DNA from: Mycobacterium sp. ELW1
Lineage (GTDB): Bacteria > Actinomycetota > Actinomycetes > Mycobacteriales > Mycobacteriaceae
Reading direction: 5' to 3'
DNA: 64,000 nucleotides
Assembly (NCBI RefSeq): GCF_008329905.1
Contig: NZ_CP032155.1
Location: forward strand, 4,154,001 to 4,218,000
The notes under the pieces were generated by a model, which worked only from the letters and a program-made list of their open reading frames with translations, was not told the origin of the DNA and did no database searches. Positions 40,578 to 49,784 of the stretch are shown piece after piece (position 1 is the stretch's first letter; each line of letters opens with the position of its first letter). The position numbers and the translations under genes were made by a program.

Positions 40578-41228
40578 TTAAGTCGCTGGCTGTGTTCTCC
40601 CGCCAGGACCGCCATACAGATAGGGGAAGTGGACGTTCGAGTCGTTCAAAGGGCGCTTATCGGGCGGTGGAGGCGCTGATCGCCACGCGCTGGGGAGTCG
40701 GCAGCCAGTGGTGTAGCTGTAGACCAACACGTTGCCCGCGTTGTTGATGAGGTCGACGGTGGTGCCGTCGTCGCGGGCTTGACTGAAACTACCCGGTGCA
40801 GGGGTGACGTTCGCGGGGAGGTTGGCGTGGAAGCCCGCAGCCTGCATGACAGGGCCTAGTTCGGCAGTGATCTCGGTCCAGTCCCCGCTCGACGGGGCGG
40901 GTCGGGCGTAGATTTTCTCGATTCCGTACACCTGGCCGATGTTGTGGGCGAACGGATCTACGCAGTTGGTGGATGCCGTTGGCACAGCAGGGCCAATTTC
41001 GGTTGCCGGTGAGTGCTTGGCGATGCTGGCACGAATCTGTCCGTCGAGATCGGTGAGCTGTCGTTGCGCTACTTCGAGATCCGGGCGGTCATTGATGATT
41101 TTCTGCAGACGGTCCAGCTCGTTCTTATCTGGGGGCGCGTAGGGATTGAAGGTCGTGGATTTAGCGCACGACGGCAGCACGGCGACCAACGTGAGCACTA
41201 TGAGCGCCAACGCGATTCGAGGTGTCAT
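40578..41228 (-). CDS. LppA-like lipoprotein
   Basis: A 216-residue protein with a lipoprotein signal ending VLPSC (about residue 21). A coiled segment (DKNELDRLQKIINDRPDLEVAQRQLTDL) precedes a mixed domain ending YTTGCRLP, a pattern of the LppA/LppB family of mycobacteria. A low-complexity tail with PPPPDK follows. Its ATG overlaps the stop of the truncated DUF1023 gene (ATGA), the same neighbour relation as lppA and Rv2542 in M. tuberculosis. Function unknown, location presumably the outer face of the membrane. Confidence 0.7.
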   Translation of the reverse strand: MTPRIALALIVLTLVAVLPSCAKSTTFNPYAPPDKNELDRLQKIINDRPDLEVAQRQLTDLDGQIRASIAKHSPATEIGPAVPTASTNCVDPFAHNIGQVYGIEKIYARPAPSSGDWTEITAELGPVMQAAGFHANLPANVTPAPGSFSQARDDGTTVDLINNAGNVLVYSYTTGCRLPSAWRSAPPPPDKRPLNDSNVHFPYLYGGPGGRTQPAT

Positions 41229-41650
41229 GGGTGGTAACTCGGATTCGGTATGGCCCCGTGTGGCCCCACAATGTAGGGCTGGGGCGGGTTAGCTGGGGGC
41301 GCGATGGTGTCCTGCGGTAGTCCGGCGAGGATTGCGGCCATGTTGTAGCCACTCATGCGCAGCTCGCCGTTGTCACCAAATCGTGCGTATTCGGAGTGCC
41401 CATGTGCCCTCTCGTGCCATTGCCCGTCGCCCACCGTGCCGGGCATCGAGGGGCCAGAGTAGGCCGACAGCTCGGTAGAACCGGGGATGTCTTTGAGGGG
41501 CGGACCGAACCCGCCCCCGAGGTAGCGGGAGTCGGGAATCGCGCTTGGGACGCCATCATTGACGCCGTCGATCAAGTAAGCGCGCCCTGGCGCGACGCCC
41601 AGTTGCGCCGCGTTCGTCAGTTCCCCGCCCGGTGCTCCGTAGACGACCAC
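41225..41650 (-). pseudogene. C-terminal fragment of a DUF1023 alpha/beta-hydrolase
   Basis: 141 residues beginning with the DVVVYGAPGG strand-turn (the DVV lies just upstream of the called start) and continuing AAQLGVAPGRAYLIDG, matching the C-terminal half of DUF1023 hydrolases. An in-frame TGA sits only a few codons upstream (about 41671), so the catalytic Ser half is missing. The ATGA overlap with the lipoprotein shows it was the first gene of a two-gene operon before truncation near the island edge. Confidence 0.7.
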
Positions 41651-41706
41651 GTCGACATGGCTTGCTCATGATCGTCGGACGTGATGATTGATCGTCTAAT
41701 CAAACA

Positions 41707-41738
41707 CCAAAGGCGGACCGTTGCCAGTCCGCCTTTGG
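41707..41738. terminator. Perfect 12-bp stem hairpin after nrdF2
   Basis: CCAAAGGCGGAC pairs perfectly with GTCCGCCTTTGG around an 8-nt loop, 27 bp beyond the nrdF2 stop. No good T run follows on either strand, which is common for mycobacterial terminators. It marks the right edge of the island, as the duplicate copy on the left lacks it. Confidence 0.7.
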
Positions 41739-41764
41739 TCGAAATATCCCACCTGAACAGAACT

Positions 41765-42751
<987 letters not shown>

Positions 42752-42791
42752 TCACCACGCTGTTTGCCCCGTTTCCGGCTGACGACCAAAA

Positions 42792-42838
42792 CACTACCCC
42801 TGGGGTGTGACGACACGCCGCAACACAACAAGTTGTGT
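42792..42838. promoter_or_regulatory. Paired NrdR boxes upstream of nrdF2
   Basis: ACACAACAAGTTGTGT at 42823-42838 is a perfect 16-bp palindrome of the NrdR-box type, flanked by a further CA/TG pair. A second, weaker dyad, CACTACCCCTGGGGTG, is at 42792-42807. They are 31 bp centre to centre, the usual spacing for NrdR pairs. NrdR represses ribonucleotide reductase genes when nucleotide pools are high. Confidence 0.7.
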
Positions 42839-42900
42839 TGTGACGGTGCCGAACCCACAGGTCCGACGCGCGCCGCGACGAGGCTCGGCGTGTCGGGCGA

Positions 42901-44439
42901 TCAGCGCGCTGCGGCCCGTTGGGACGGCCGCGCCGAGGCCACCCCGGAGAACCGGTATTCCGAGCGCTTCAGCGACCGGGTGGACAGCCAGTACTGCCAC
43001 GTCATGCCACTCCACAGCGTGCGGTTCTTGCCGTGCTCGTCGAGATACCAGCTGCTGCAGCCGCCGGTGCTCCACACCGCGCCCTGCAGGTCGTCCTGCA
43101 GTTCGGCGTTGAAGCTGTCCTGGGCCGAGCGGGTCGGCGCCAGCGCCTGCGCGCCGGCCTTGTCGACGGCACCGATCGCCTGGCCGACGTAGCGGATCTG
43201 CGATTCGATCATGAAGACCACCGAGTTGTGGCCCAGTCCGGTGTTCGGCCCGAGCAGGAAGAACAGGTTGGGCATGTCGGCGACGGCGATCCCGCGATGC
43301 GCCTGCACGCCCTCGCGGTTCCAGCGGTCGACCAGGTCCTCACCACCGGGGCCCTTGATGCCGACGTAGGTGTAGGAGTCGGTGACATGGAAGCCGGTGG
43401 CGAAGACGATGACGTCGACGTCGCGTTCCTTATCGTCGGCGGTCACGATGCCGCGCGGGGTGATCCGGGTGATCCGATCGGTGACCAGCTCGGAGTGAGG
43501 CTTGGCGATGGCACGGAAATAGTTGTTGGAGAACAGGACTCGCTTGCAGCCGACTTGATACGACGGGGTCAGCCGACGCCGCAGTTCGCGATCACGGACC
43601 TGGTGGCGGATGTTCCACTTCCCGGCCTTCTCGCCGAGCACCAGCAGCTCGGGGCGCTTGGTCATCGCGAAGCCGAGGGCTTCCTGGAACCAGTAGATGC
43701 CGGTGCGCAATGCCGCGCGGGTGCCGGGCACCGAGCCGAATGCATCCCGCATCCAGCCGGGGATCGGGTTGTTGGACCGTGGCAGCACCCATGCCGGGGT
43801 GCGTTGATAGAGCTGGAGTTCGCCGACCTTGTCGACGATCTCCGGGACCAGCTGGATGGCACTGGCGCCGGTACCGATCACGGCGACCTTCTTGCCGGTG
43901 AGGTCGACGCCGTGGTCCCACTGCGCCGAATGGAACGCCTCCCCTTCGAAGTCGGCCAAGCCCTCGAAATCGGGGATCGACGGGATGTGCAGCGCGCCGG
44001 CACCGGAGATCAGGAACTGGGCGACGTATTCACGGCCGTCCTCGGTGAAGACGTGCCAGCGATACTCGGCGTCGTCCCAGTGGGCGCGTTCGACGCGGGC
44101 GCCGAAATGGATGTAGCGGCGCAGGCCGTATTTCTCGGTCACACCCCTGAGGTAGTCGAGGATCTCCGGCTGCAGCGACCACATGTAGGTCCAGTCCGGC
44201 TTGGGTTCGAAGGAGAACGAATAGAGGTGCGCCGGGATGTCGCAGGCGCAGCCCGGGTAGCTGTTGTCCCGCCAGGTGCCCCCGACGTCGTCGGCCTTCT
44301 CCAGGATCAGGAAGTCGACGCCGCGGCGCTGCAGCTCGATCCCCATCCCCAGCCCGGAGAAGCCGGTGCCGATGACCAGCGCCCGGGTGTGGACGGGTCC
44401 GGTGGTGGTGTCGGCGACAGAGGGCTCAACAACAGTCAT
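42901..44439 (-). CDS. Baeyer-Villiger type flavin monooxygenase (Rv3049c homologue)
   Basis: A 512-residue FAD- and NADPH-dependent monooxygenase. The FAD loop is VIGTGFSGLGMGIEL (residues 22-36), the BVMO fingerprint is FEGEAFHSAQWDH near residue 165, and the NADPH loop is VIGTGASAIQLVPEI. Related mycobacterial enzymes oxidise ketones and activate ethionamide-type prodrugs. It sits between nrdF2 and a TetR regulator, which may control it. Its substrate is not known. Confidence 0.93.
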   Translation of the reverse strand: MTVVEPSVADTTTGPVHTRALVIGTGFSGLGMGIELQRRGVDFLILEKADDVGGTWRDNSYPGCACDIPAHLYSFSFEPKPDWTYMWSLQPEILDYLRGVTEKYGLRRYIHFGARVERAHWDDAEYRWHVFTEDGREYVAQFLISGAGALHIPSIPDFEGLADFEGEAFHSAQWDHGVDLTGKKVAVIGTGASAIQLVPEIVDKVGELQLYQRTPAWVLPRSNNPIPGWMRDAFGSVPGTRAALRTGIYWFQEALGFAMTKRPELLVLGEKAGKWNIRHQVRDRELRRRLTPSYQVGCKRVLFSNNYFRAIAKPHSELVTDRITRITPRGIVTADDKERDVDVIVFATGFHVTDSYTYVGIKGPGGEDLVDRWNREGVQAHRGIAVADMPNLFFLLGPNTGLGHNSVVFMIESQIRYVGQAIGAVDKAGAQALAPTRSAQDSFNAELQDDLQGAVWSTGGCSSWYLDEHGKNRTLWSGMTWQYWLSTRSLKRSEYRFSGVASARPSQRAAAR

Positions 44440-44481
44440 GCCACCAAAATACCCGCTACCGGCGGTATCGGGTTAGGGGCT

Positions 44482-45228
44482 CTAGCCAGCGGCGGCGCGG
44501 CGCTGCATGGCGTCGTGAATCGGGCGGTCGGGATCGAGGTTGACGCCCAGCACGTCAGCGGTGCCGTTGACCGTGCCGAGCATGATCGTGGTCAGGTGAT
44601 TGATGAACTCGTCCGTCGGCATCCGGCGCTGACTGTCCGGGTCAGGGCCCAGCCACCAGTCGGTGGCCGCCGAGCACGCCCCGAACGCAGCCGCCGCAGC
44701 CAGTTGCAGCGCGGCAGGATCGAGCTGCATGCCGCGCAGCTCGTTGTTGAACGTGTCAGCGAATGCCATGGTGATCTCGCGGCCTTCGTTGAGCGCCCGC
44801 TGCGTGGACTCCGCCTGTTCGGGGAATCGCCCCTGCAGCATGAACCGCAGCACGTTGGGGTGCTGCTCGACCAGGCTGACGTATTCGGCGACCCCGCGGC
44901 GCACCACCTCCCGGGTCGGGTCGGTGGCGGCGTCGATGTTTGAGAAAATCGCAGCCCAGAGCATGTCGCGCAGCCGCTTGCCGATCGCCTGGAACAGGTC
45001 GGACTTGTCGGTGAAGTGCCGGTAGATCTTCGGCTTGGCGGTGCCGGCCTCTTCGGCGATCTCGCGCAGGCTGACGTCGGGGCCATGCTTGTCGATCGAC
45101 CGGAACGCGGCGTCGACGATCTCGGCGCGCACCTTCTTGCGGTGCTCCCGCCAGCGCTCACTGCGCGCATCGACCTTGCCGGGCTCGGACCCCGACCGCG
45201 ATCTGGACGCTCTGCGCACGTCAAGCAC
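44482..45228 (-). CDS. TetR family regulator (Rv3050c homologue)
   Basis: About 248 residues from a GTG (VLDVRRASRSRSGS). The HTH is SLREIAEEAGTAKPKIYRHFTDKSDLF (shown as separate segments: EIAEEAGTAKPKIYRHF is the core). The C-terminal half carries the TetR_C-type AAAAAFGACSAATDWWL helix. It is upstream of, and in line with, the monooxygenase, and divergent from the reductase gene at 45371, with a short dyad between. Confidence 0.88.
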   Translation of the reverse strand: MLDVRRASRSRSGSEPGKVDARSERWREHRKKVRAEIVDAAFRSIDKHGPDVSLREIAEEAGTAKPKIYRHFTDKSDLFQAIGKRLRDMLWAAIFSNIDAATDPTREVVRRGVAEYVSLVEQHPNVLRFMLQGRFPEQAESTQRALNEGREITMAFADTFNNELRGMQLDPAALQLAAAAAFGACSAATDWWLGPDPDSQRRMPTDEFINHLTTIMLGTVNGTADVLGVNLDPDRPIHDAMQRRAAAG

Positions 45229-45240
45229 TGTACCCGCAGC

Positions 45241-45260
45241 GTTGGCTGACCAGGGCCAAC
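45241..45260. promoter_or_regulatory. Short inverted repeat between TetR and the reductase gene
   Basis: GTTGGC and GCCAAC flank an 8-bp spacer, 13 bp upstream of the TetR start. It is a candidate autoregulatory site only. Confidence 0.3.
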
Positions 45261-45370
45261 CCTGCGTGACGACTATTACATCGGTCTGACGCAGGCCTTC
45301 GCCGAGCAGAGCGGCAGGGCGTTCTCCGATAGCATCGTCGCATCCGATTATCGAGCCGAGACGAGACGTA

Positions 45371-46552
45371 GTGACCGAGCGATTCGACCTGGTGGTAGCA
45401 GGCGGGGGGCCATCAGGATCCGCGGCCGCGTGGCAGGCCGCGCAAACCGGCGCCAAAGTAGTGGTCCTCGACAAAGCACAGTTCCCGCGGGCCAAGCCCT
45501 GCGGTGACGGCCTGACCGCCCGCGCCGTCAGCTACCTGCAGAAGATGGGCTTGGCCCAGGAGGTATCGCAGTTCCACCGCGTCAACCGCGTGACGGTCTT
45601 CAGCCCGTCGCAGTGGGAGCTGTCGTTCCCCAAGCGTCCGGGAATGCCCGACCACGGCCACACCGTCAGTCGTGAGCACCTCGACACATTGCTGCTCAAG
45701 CACGCCGAATCGGCAGGCGCGACAGTGCGGCAGGGTGCCGAGGTGGCCGGACCAGAGCTCGACGAGCGCGGCCGAGTGGTCGGCGTGGTGCTCAAGAGCG
45801 GCGAGAAGGTTCTCGGCGATGCGGTCATCGCCGCCGACGGTGCCTACTCCCCGATCAAGCGGGCGCTGAAGATCGACTCGGAATACAACGGCTACTCGGC
45901 GATCGCGATCCGCTCCGAGATGCCGGCCAACCGTCCCGACTCGGACAGCCTCGACATCTACCTGAAGCTGGCGTTCCAGGGCGACCAGCTGCCCGGGTAC
46001 GGCTGGGTGTTCCCGATGGGCAACGGCGTGTTCAACATCGGCCTCGGCTACGTCAACAGCTACAAGAACTGGCAGTCGATCAACGCCACCCAGTTCCTCG
46101 GCGATTTCCTGCGCACCCTTCCGCCCGAGTGGGAACTGCCGCCGATCGAGGAGCTCAAGAAGAACAAGAGCGTCCGTGCCTGGCGACTGCCGATGGGGTT
46201 CACGGCCTGGCCGCCGTGGCGTCCGGGTGTTCTGTTCACCGGCGACTCGCTGGGCGCCGGCAAGCCCGCATCGGGTGCGGGCATCTCCAAGGCTTTGGAG
46301 TCCGGCCTGGCCGCCGGCGAATGCGCGATCGCCGCGCTGGAGAACGGCGGCCCCGACGACTTCACCAACTACGGGCAACGCATGGAAGCCGCGTGGGGCC
46401 GGGAGTACAAGCGGGGCCGCTATTTCCACAAGCTGCTGGGCTACCCGCAGGTGGCCAACGCCGGTATCAAGCTGATCGACAACGCCCCCTTCCGGGACGC
46501 GATGCTCAAGGCGCTGTACAAGAAAGCCCAAGGGCCGCAGCACAAGTACTGA
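45371..46552 (+). CDS. Geranylgeranyl reductase family FAD-dependent oxidoreductase
   Basis: A 393-residue FAD protein. The N-terminal VAGGGPSGSAAAWQAAQ loop binds FAD, PRAKPCGDGLT is the family's substrate-side motif and FTGDSLGAGKPASGAGI is the C-terminal FAD loop. Relatives include MenJ, which saturates a prenyl double bond of menaquinone, so a polyprenyl or isoprenoid double bond is the likely substrate. The start is a GTG. It is divergent from the TetR gene and followed at 5 bp by a small cytosolic gene. Confidence 0.87.
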   Translation: MTERFDLVVAGGGPSGSAAAWQAAQTGAKVVVLDKAQFPRAKPCGDGLTARAVSYLQKMGLAQEVSQFHRVNRVTVFSPSQWELSFPKRPGMPDHGHTVSREHLDTLLLKHAESAGATVRQGAEVAGPELDERGRVVGVVLKSGEKVLGDAVIAADGAYSPIKRALKIDSEYNGYSAIAIRSEMPANRPDSDSLDIYLKLAFQGDQLPGYGWVFPMGNGVFNIGLGYVNSYKNWQSINATQFLGDFLRTLPPEWELPPIEELKKNKSVRAWRLPMGFTAWPPWRPGVLFTGDSLGAGKPASGAGISKALESGLAAGECAIAALENGGPDDFTNYGQRMEAAWGREYKRGRYFHKLLGYPQVANAGIKLIDNAPFRDAMLKALYKKAQGPQHKY

Positions 46553-46556
46553 TCGC

Positions 46557-47042
46557 ATGGTGGAGACGGCGGTCGGCCTCAGCGACGAGGAGCTGGCACG
46601 GATCGAGGGTGAGTTCGGCTTCGAGTTCGCCGACGACCATCGAGCATTCCTGTCTTCCGGCTTGCCCGTTGGGGATTCGTGGCCAGACTGGCGCTCGGCG
46701 CCCCGCCGCAGTCTGCAACAGCGATTGCGGCTGCCCGCCGAGGGCATCCTGTTCGCTGTCGAATGGCGGGACTTCTGGGGTGCCGACTGGGGTGCGCGCC
46801 CGGCCCGGATGAAGGACGCCTTGCGCAGCGCGAACTATCACCTGGCGCGCGTGCCGCAGTTGGTGCCACTGCACGCGAACCATTACCTTCCTGCGGGGCG
46901 CGGCACATCCGGGCACCCGGTGCTGTCGGTCTATCAGAGCGACGTGAGTTGTTGTGCCGCTGACGTGTTCGACTACGTCAATCCCGATCCGTCGCGGATG
47001 TCGACGTCGACGGTGCCGTTCTGGTCAGACCTGATCGGCTAG
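46557..47042 (+). CDS. SMI1/KNR4-like domain protein
   Basis: A 161-residue soluble protein. EELARIEGEFGFEFADDHRAFLSSGLPVG opens the SMI1 fold (the D-H-R-x-F/L core is at about 22-28), and LPAGRGTSGHPVLSVYQSDV is its late conserved block. SMI1 proteins often serve as immunity proteins, but no toxin gene lies next to it here. Its TAG shares the CTAG palindrome with the convergent SDR stop. Confidence 0.75.
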   Translation: MVETAVGLSDEELARIEGEFGFEFADDHRAFLSSGLPVGDSWPDWRSAPRRSLQQRLRLPAEGILFAVEWRDFWGADWGARPARMKDALRSANYHLARVPQLVPLHANHYLPAGRGTSGHPVLSVYQSDVSCCAADVFDYVNPDPSRMSTSTVPFWSDLIG

Positions 47043-47899
47043 GCACCCAAGGGATCGAGTTGACCCGGGGTGGCGTCATCCGCCGCCGTCGAGAGACTCA
47101 GGCCCTCATACTGTTCGTCGGCGGCCAGCAGGTCGCGTCCGGCGGCGGTGGCGTAACGATACGCATCGGGGCCGACGAGCAATCGAGCTGGCGGCGTGTC
47201 CATCTCGATGATCTGAAGAAGTAGTGCTGCGACCTTGACCGGGTCGCTCGCCCCGAGGTTTGCCGGCTGGCTCAGCTGCGCCGCTACTCCCACGGTGGCC
47301 GCATACTCGTCGCGGATCGGGTCGACCCGCATCGACGAACCCGCCCAATCCGTACGCATACCACCGGGTTCCAGCACCGTGACCCTGATGCCGAGTGGAG
47401 CAACCTCCTGGGCGACGACACCGGAGTATCCGGTGACGGCCCACTTGGACGACTGATAGGCAGCCAACCCAGGTCGCGTCAATCGTCCACCGACGGAGGA
47501 GATTTGGATGATGTGGCCGGCGCGCTGAGCACGCATGACCGGCAGCGCTGCTTGAGTGAGTCGGACGACGCCGAAGAAGTTCGTCTCGACCTGAGCGCGG
47601 AAGTCGTCGAAAGCGACGTCTTCGGCCGCGCCCATGTTGGCGTAACCGGCGTTGTTGACCAGAACGTCGAGCCGCCCCCACCGCTGGACTGCGGTGTCCA
47701 CGGCGGCGTGGACCTGGTCATCGTTGGTGACGTCGAGCGCGACGACGGCCAGACGCTCGGGTTCTCGAGCGGCAAGGTCGTCGAGAGCTGACGGGGAGCG
47801 AACGCCCGCGACGACATATTGTCCGGCGTCTAGCGCCGCCTCGGTGATGGCCCGCCCGAGACCGCGGGATGCTCCGGAGACGAGGATTACGTGCGACAT
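47039..47899 (-). CDS. Short-chain dehydrogenase/reductase
   Basis: About 286 residues from MSHVILVSGASRGLG, preceded by a GAGAGG site. The motifs are SGASRGLGRAI, NNAGYANMG and YQSSKWAVTGYS (Tyr and Lys). The extended frame upstream overlaps the next SDR and was rejected. It is the second gene of a two-SDR run transcribed leftward from the palindrome at 48737. Confidence 0.87.
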   Translation of the reverse strand: MSHVILVSGASRGLGRAITEAALDAGQYVVAGVRSPSALDDLAAREPERLAVVALDVTNDDQVHAAVDTAVQRWGRLDVLVNNAGYANMGAAEDVAFDDFRAQVETNFFGVVRLTQAALPVMRAQRAGHIIQISSVGGRLTRPGLAAYQSSKWAVTGYSGVVAQEVAPLGIRVTVLEPGGMRTDWAGSSMRVDPIRDEYAATVGVAAQLSQPANLGASDPVKVAALLLQIIEMDTPPARLLVGPDAYRYATAAGRDLLAADEQYEGLSLSTAADDATPGQLDPLGA

Positions 47900-47931
47900 G
47901 ATGGTGACCTCTCTTGATGATTGTTGGATGC

Positions 47932-48723
47932 TCAGGTGACGTTGCGGACGGTGCCGCCATCGACGCGCAGATCTGCGCCGGTGATGTAGTCGGCGTGGAC
48001 ACTTGCGAGGAAACACACTGCGGCCGCGATCTCCTCGGGTCTGCCGAGTCGGCCTACGTCGTTGGGAAACCAGGTTGTGGCCGCCGCACTTTCGACATCG
48101 GCCCAGGACGGTCCCCAGCCGTGAACGGCAGCGGCCTGCAACACCATCCCCCGTGTGCTGTCGGTGAGAATGGCGCCCGGGGCGACGATGTTGGCCGTGA
48201 CGCCGGAGCCGGACAACTCCCGCGCGAGCGACACGGTCAGGTTGTGCCGCGCTGCCAAGGTGGCACTGTAATGCGGCTGCTCGGCGACCGGTTGAACGGC
48301 GAGACCACCGCCGATCTGGATGATCCGGCCCCACCCGCGCCGACGCATGCCCGGCACCAGCTGCCCGATCATCCGCACGACCGAGACGACGTTGATTTGA
48401 TGGATCCGGGTCCAGTCGCCGGAAGACAAATCCGTCCACAACGATCCGTCGTAGTACCCGGCATTGTTGACCAAGATGTCGACGTCCCCGGCGGCGTGTG
48501 CGACCGCAGCGGCGCCCTCGTCGGTGGCGAGGTCGCCGAGGACGGCCATCGCATCACCGCCGTTCGCACGGATGGCAGCGGCCACCGCGTGAGTACGGTC
48601 GCTGTCGCGCCCGTGCACCACCACCGACGTTCCCTCGGCGGCGAGCATCTCCGCAATCGCACGGCCGAGACCGGCGCTCGATCCGGTGACCAACGCCCGC
48701 TTATGAGCCAAACCGAGATCCAC
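47932..48723 (-). CDS. Short-chain dehydrogenase/reductase
   Basis: A 263-residue SDR with TGSSAGLGRAI, VNNAGYYDG, a catalytic pair in HYSATLAARHNLTVSLA (Tyr; the usual Lys position reads Arg or is shifted to the LAARH segment), and the C-terminal DLRVDGGTVRNVT ending. The missing standard YxxxK lysine is odd; it may be a non-catalytic or atypical member. It is the first gene downstream of the 39-bp palindrome and 33 bp from the next SDR. Confidence 0.85.
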   Translation of the reverse strand: MDLGLAHKRALVTGSSAGLGRAIAEMLAAEGTSVVVHGRDSDRTHAVAAAIRANGGDAMAVLGDLATDEGAAAVAHAAGDVDILVNNAGYYDGSLWTDLSSGDWTRIHQINVVSVVRMIGQLVPGMRRRGWGRIIQIGGGLAVQPVAEQPHYSATLAARHNLTVSLARELSGSGVTANIVAPGAILTDSTRGMVLQAAAVHGWGPSWADVESAAATTWFPNDVGRLGRPEEIAAAVCFLASVHADYITGADLRVDGGTVRNVT

Positions 48724-48736
48724 CCCGAGCCTCCTT

Positions 48737-48775
48737 GTCTACATGTGTATACCGACGATGTATACGAACGTAGAC
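48737..48775. promoter_or_regulatory. Large palindromic operator upstream of the SDR pair
   Basis: GTCTACATGTGTATAC and GTATACGAACGTAGAC form 16-bp arms (13 of 16 paired) around CGACGAT, with the outer GTCTAC/GTAGAC and inner GTATAC perfect. It is 14 bp before the SDR ATG. The TetR encoded just upstream (48818-49396) is the likely binder. Confidence 0.65.
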
Positions 48776-48817
48776 TTGTTCACGTTCATTCCCCAGGGCG
48801 GGATCCGGCAGCGGTGG

Positions 48818-49396
48818 TCAGGGCTGCGGATCGTCGATGAGGGCGGCGACCATCGGCTCGAGCACTCTCGCGATGTCGGCCGCCGTGCCCTTGCGAAGAG
48901 CGCGCGTCCCGACCACACCGCGCATCATGAGCATTCCGCTGATCACCGCAAGGAGGATCTCGCTGCGCAGTTCCCGATCGGATGAGTCGAGTTGGCGAGT
49001 CAATCGCGCGCCGACATGGCGTTCGATGGCCTTGCGCACGATCGTCGTGGCGACAGGATTCGATGCCGACCTCAGCATGATCAAGAACGGCTGCGGCGCG
49101 TCGGCGCGAGACCCGCTTCCGGCCACCAGCGACTCCACGATGTCGGCGACCAGACTGTCCGACTGCTCGCTGACGAAAACCGGTGTCGCGAAGGCTGTTT
49201 CGACAGCCTCGGCGAACAGTCCTTCCTTCGAGCCGAAGTACCTGTTCACCAGCATTGCGGTGACGCCGGCGCCATGAGCGATCTGTCGCACTCCCACCCC
49301 GTCGTATCCCGCCTTCGCGAAGTTTTCGATCGCCGACTTCAGGATCGCCTCGCGCGTTGCCGCGGCATTACGCGGCTGCGGATGGGACGCCGCCAT
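48818..49396 (-). CDS. TetR family regulator of the SDR locus
   Basis: A 192-residue regulator: REAILKSAIENFAKAGYDGVGVRQIAHGAGV is the first helix and turn, and TAMLVNRYFGSKEGLF the recognition helix and following loop. It is upstream of and co-oriented with two SDR genes; the palindrome at 48737 is between. It could control those genes and the NIPSNAP gene, whose promoter has similar half-sites. Confidence 0.87.
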   Translation of the reverse strand: MAASHPQPRNAAATREAILKSAIENFAKAGYDGVGVRQIAHGAGVTAMLVNRYFGSKEGLFAEAVETAFATPVFVSEQSDSLVADIVESLVAGSGSRADAPQPFLIMLRSASNPVATTIVRKAIERHVGARLTRQLDSSDRELRSEILLAVISGMLMMRGVVGTRALRKGTAADIARVLEPMVAALIDDPQP

Positions 49397-49433
49397 GAAG
49401 AGCCTCCGTCTATGAGGGCCTGATTCTCGACTG

Positions 49434-49745
49434 CTACCGCAGCGGAGAACTCGCGATGGGTTGGAGCGTCTGTATGTGTGTCGCGATGATCAGGGAAGCG
49501 TCAAACCCTCGATGATCGTCGACGAAGTCGTCACTCGTGCCGTAACTTTCGGCCAGGACGCGCGGATCGCCGCCTGAGTAGCCAACGAGTGCGATGACGC
49601 GGGGTTCCTCCGCCGCAGGTTCGGTCCACACGCCGTGCACGGTGATGCCGTACTTGCGCAAGGTGCGAATGTGGCGTGGCCAGAACTCCGAGACGTAGCT
49701 GTCCAAAGCGTCCGCGTCGGCCAACGTATAAGTTCGCAACTCCAC
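49434..49745 (-). CDS. NIPSNAP family protein
   Basis: A 103-residue ferredoxin-like protein: MELRTYTLADADALDSYV, then FWPRHIRTLRKYGITVHGVW, ending THIQTLQPIASS. The family is of unknown enzymatic role, sometimes next to catabolic oxygenases. It is 37 bp upstream of the TetR gene in the same direction. A GTCTAC/GTAGA dyad lies at 49753-49767 just before it. Confidence 0.85.
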   Translation of the reverse strand: MELRTYTLADADALDSYVSEFWPRHIRTLRKYGITVHGVWTEPAAEEPRVIALVGYSGGDPRVLAESYGTSDDFVDDHRGFDASLIIATHIQTLQPIASSPLR

Positions 49746-49752
49746 CCCGCGA

Positions 49753-49767
49753 GTCTACAGCCGTAGA
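49753..49767. promoter_or_regulatory. Short dyad upstream of NIPSNAP with the same half-sites as the SDR operator
   Basis: GTCTACAGCCGTAGA, 5-bp arms (TCTAC/GTAGA) around AGCC, sits 8-22 bp before the NIPSNAP start. The half-site GTCTAC/GTAGA(C) equals the outer arms of the palindrome at 48737, pointing to control by the same TetR. Confidence 0.45.
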
Positions 49768-49784
49768 TTCGCGCGCTGGTGGCG

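Noticed and set aside
42919..44943. Rightward frame of 674 codons opposite the monooxygenase
   Set aside because: It covers two real leftward genes and shows no domain.
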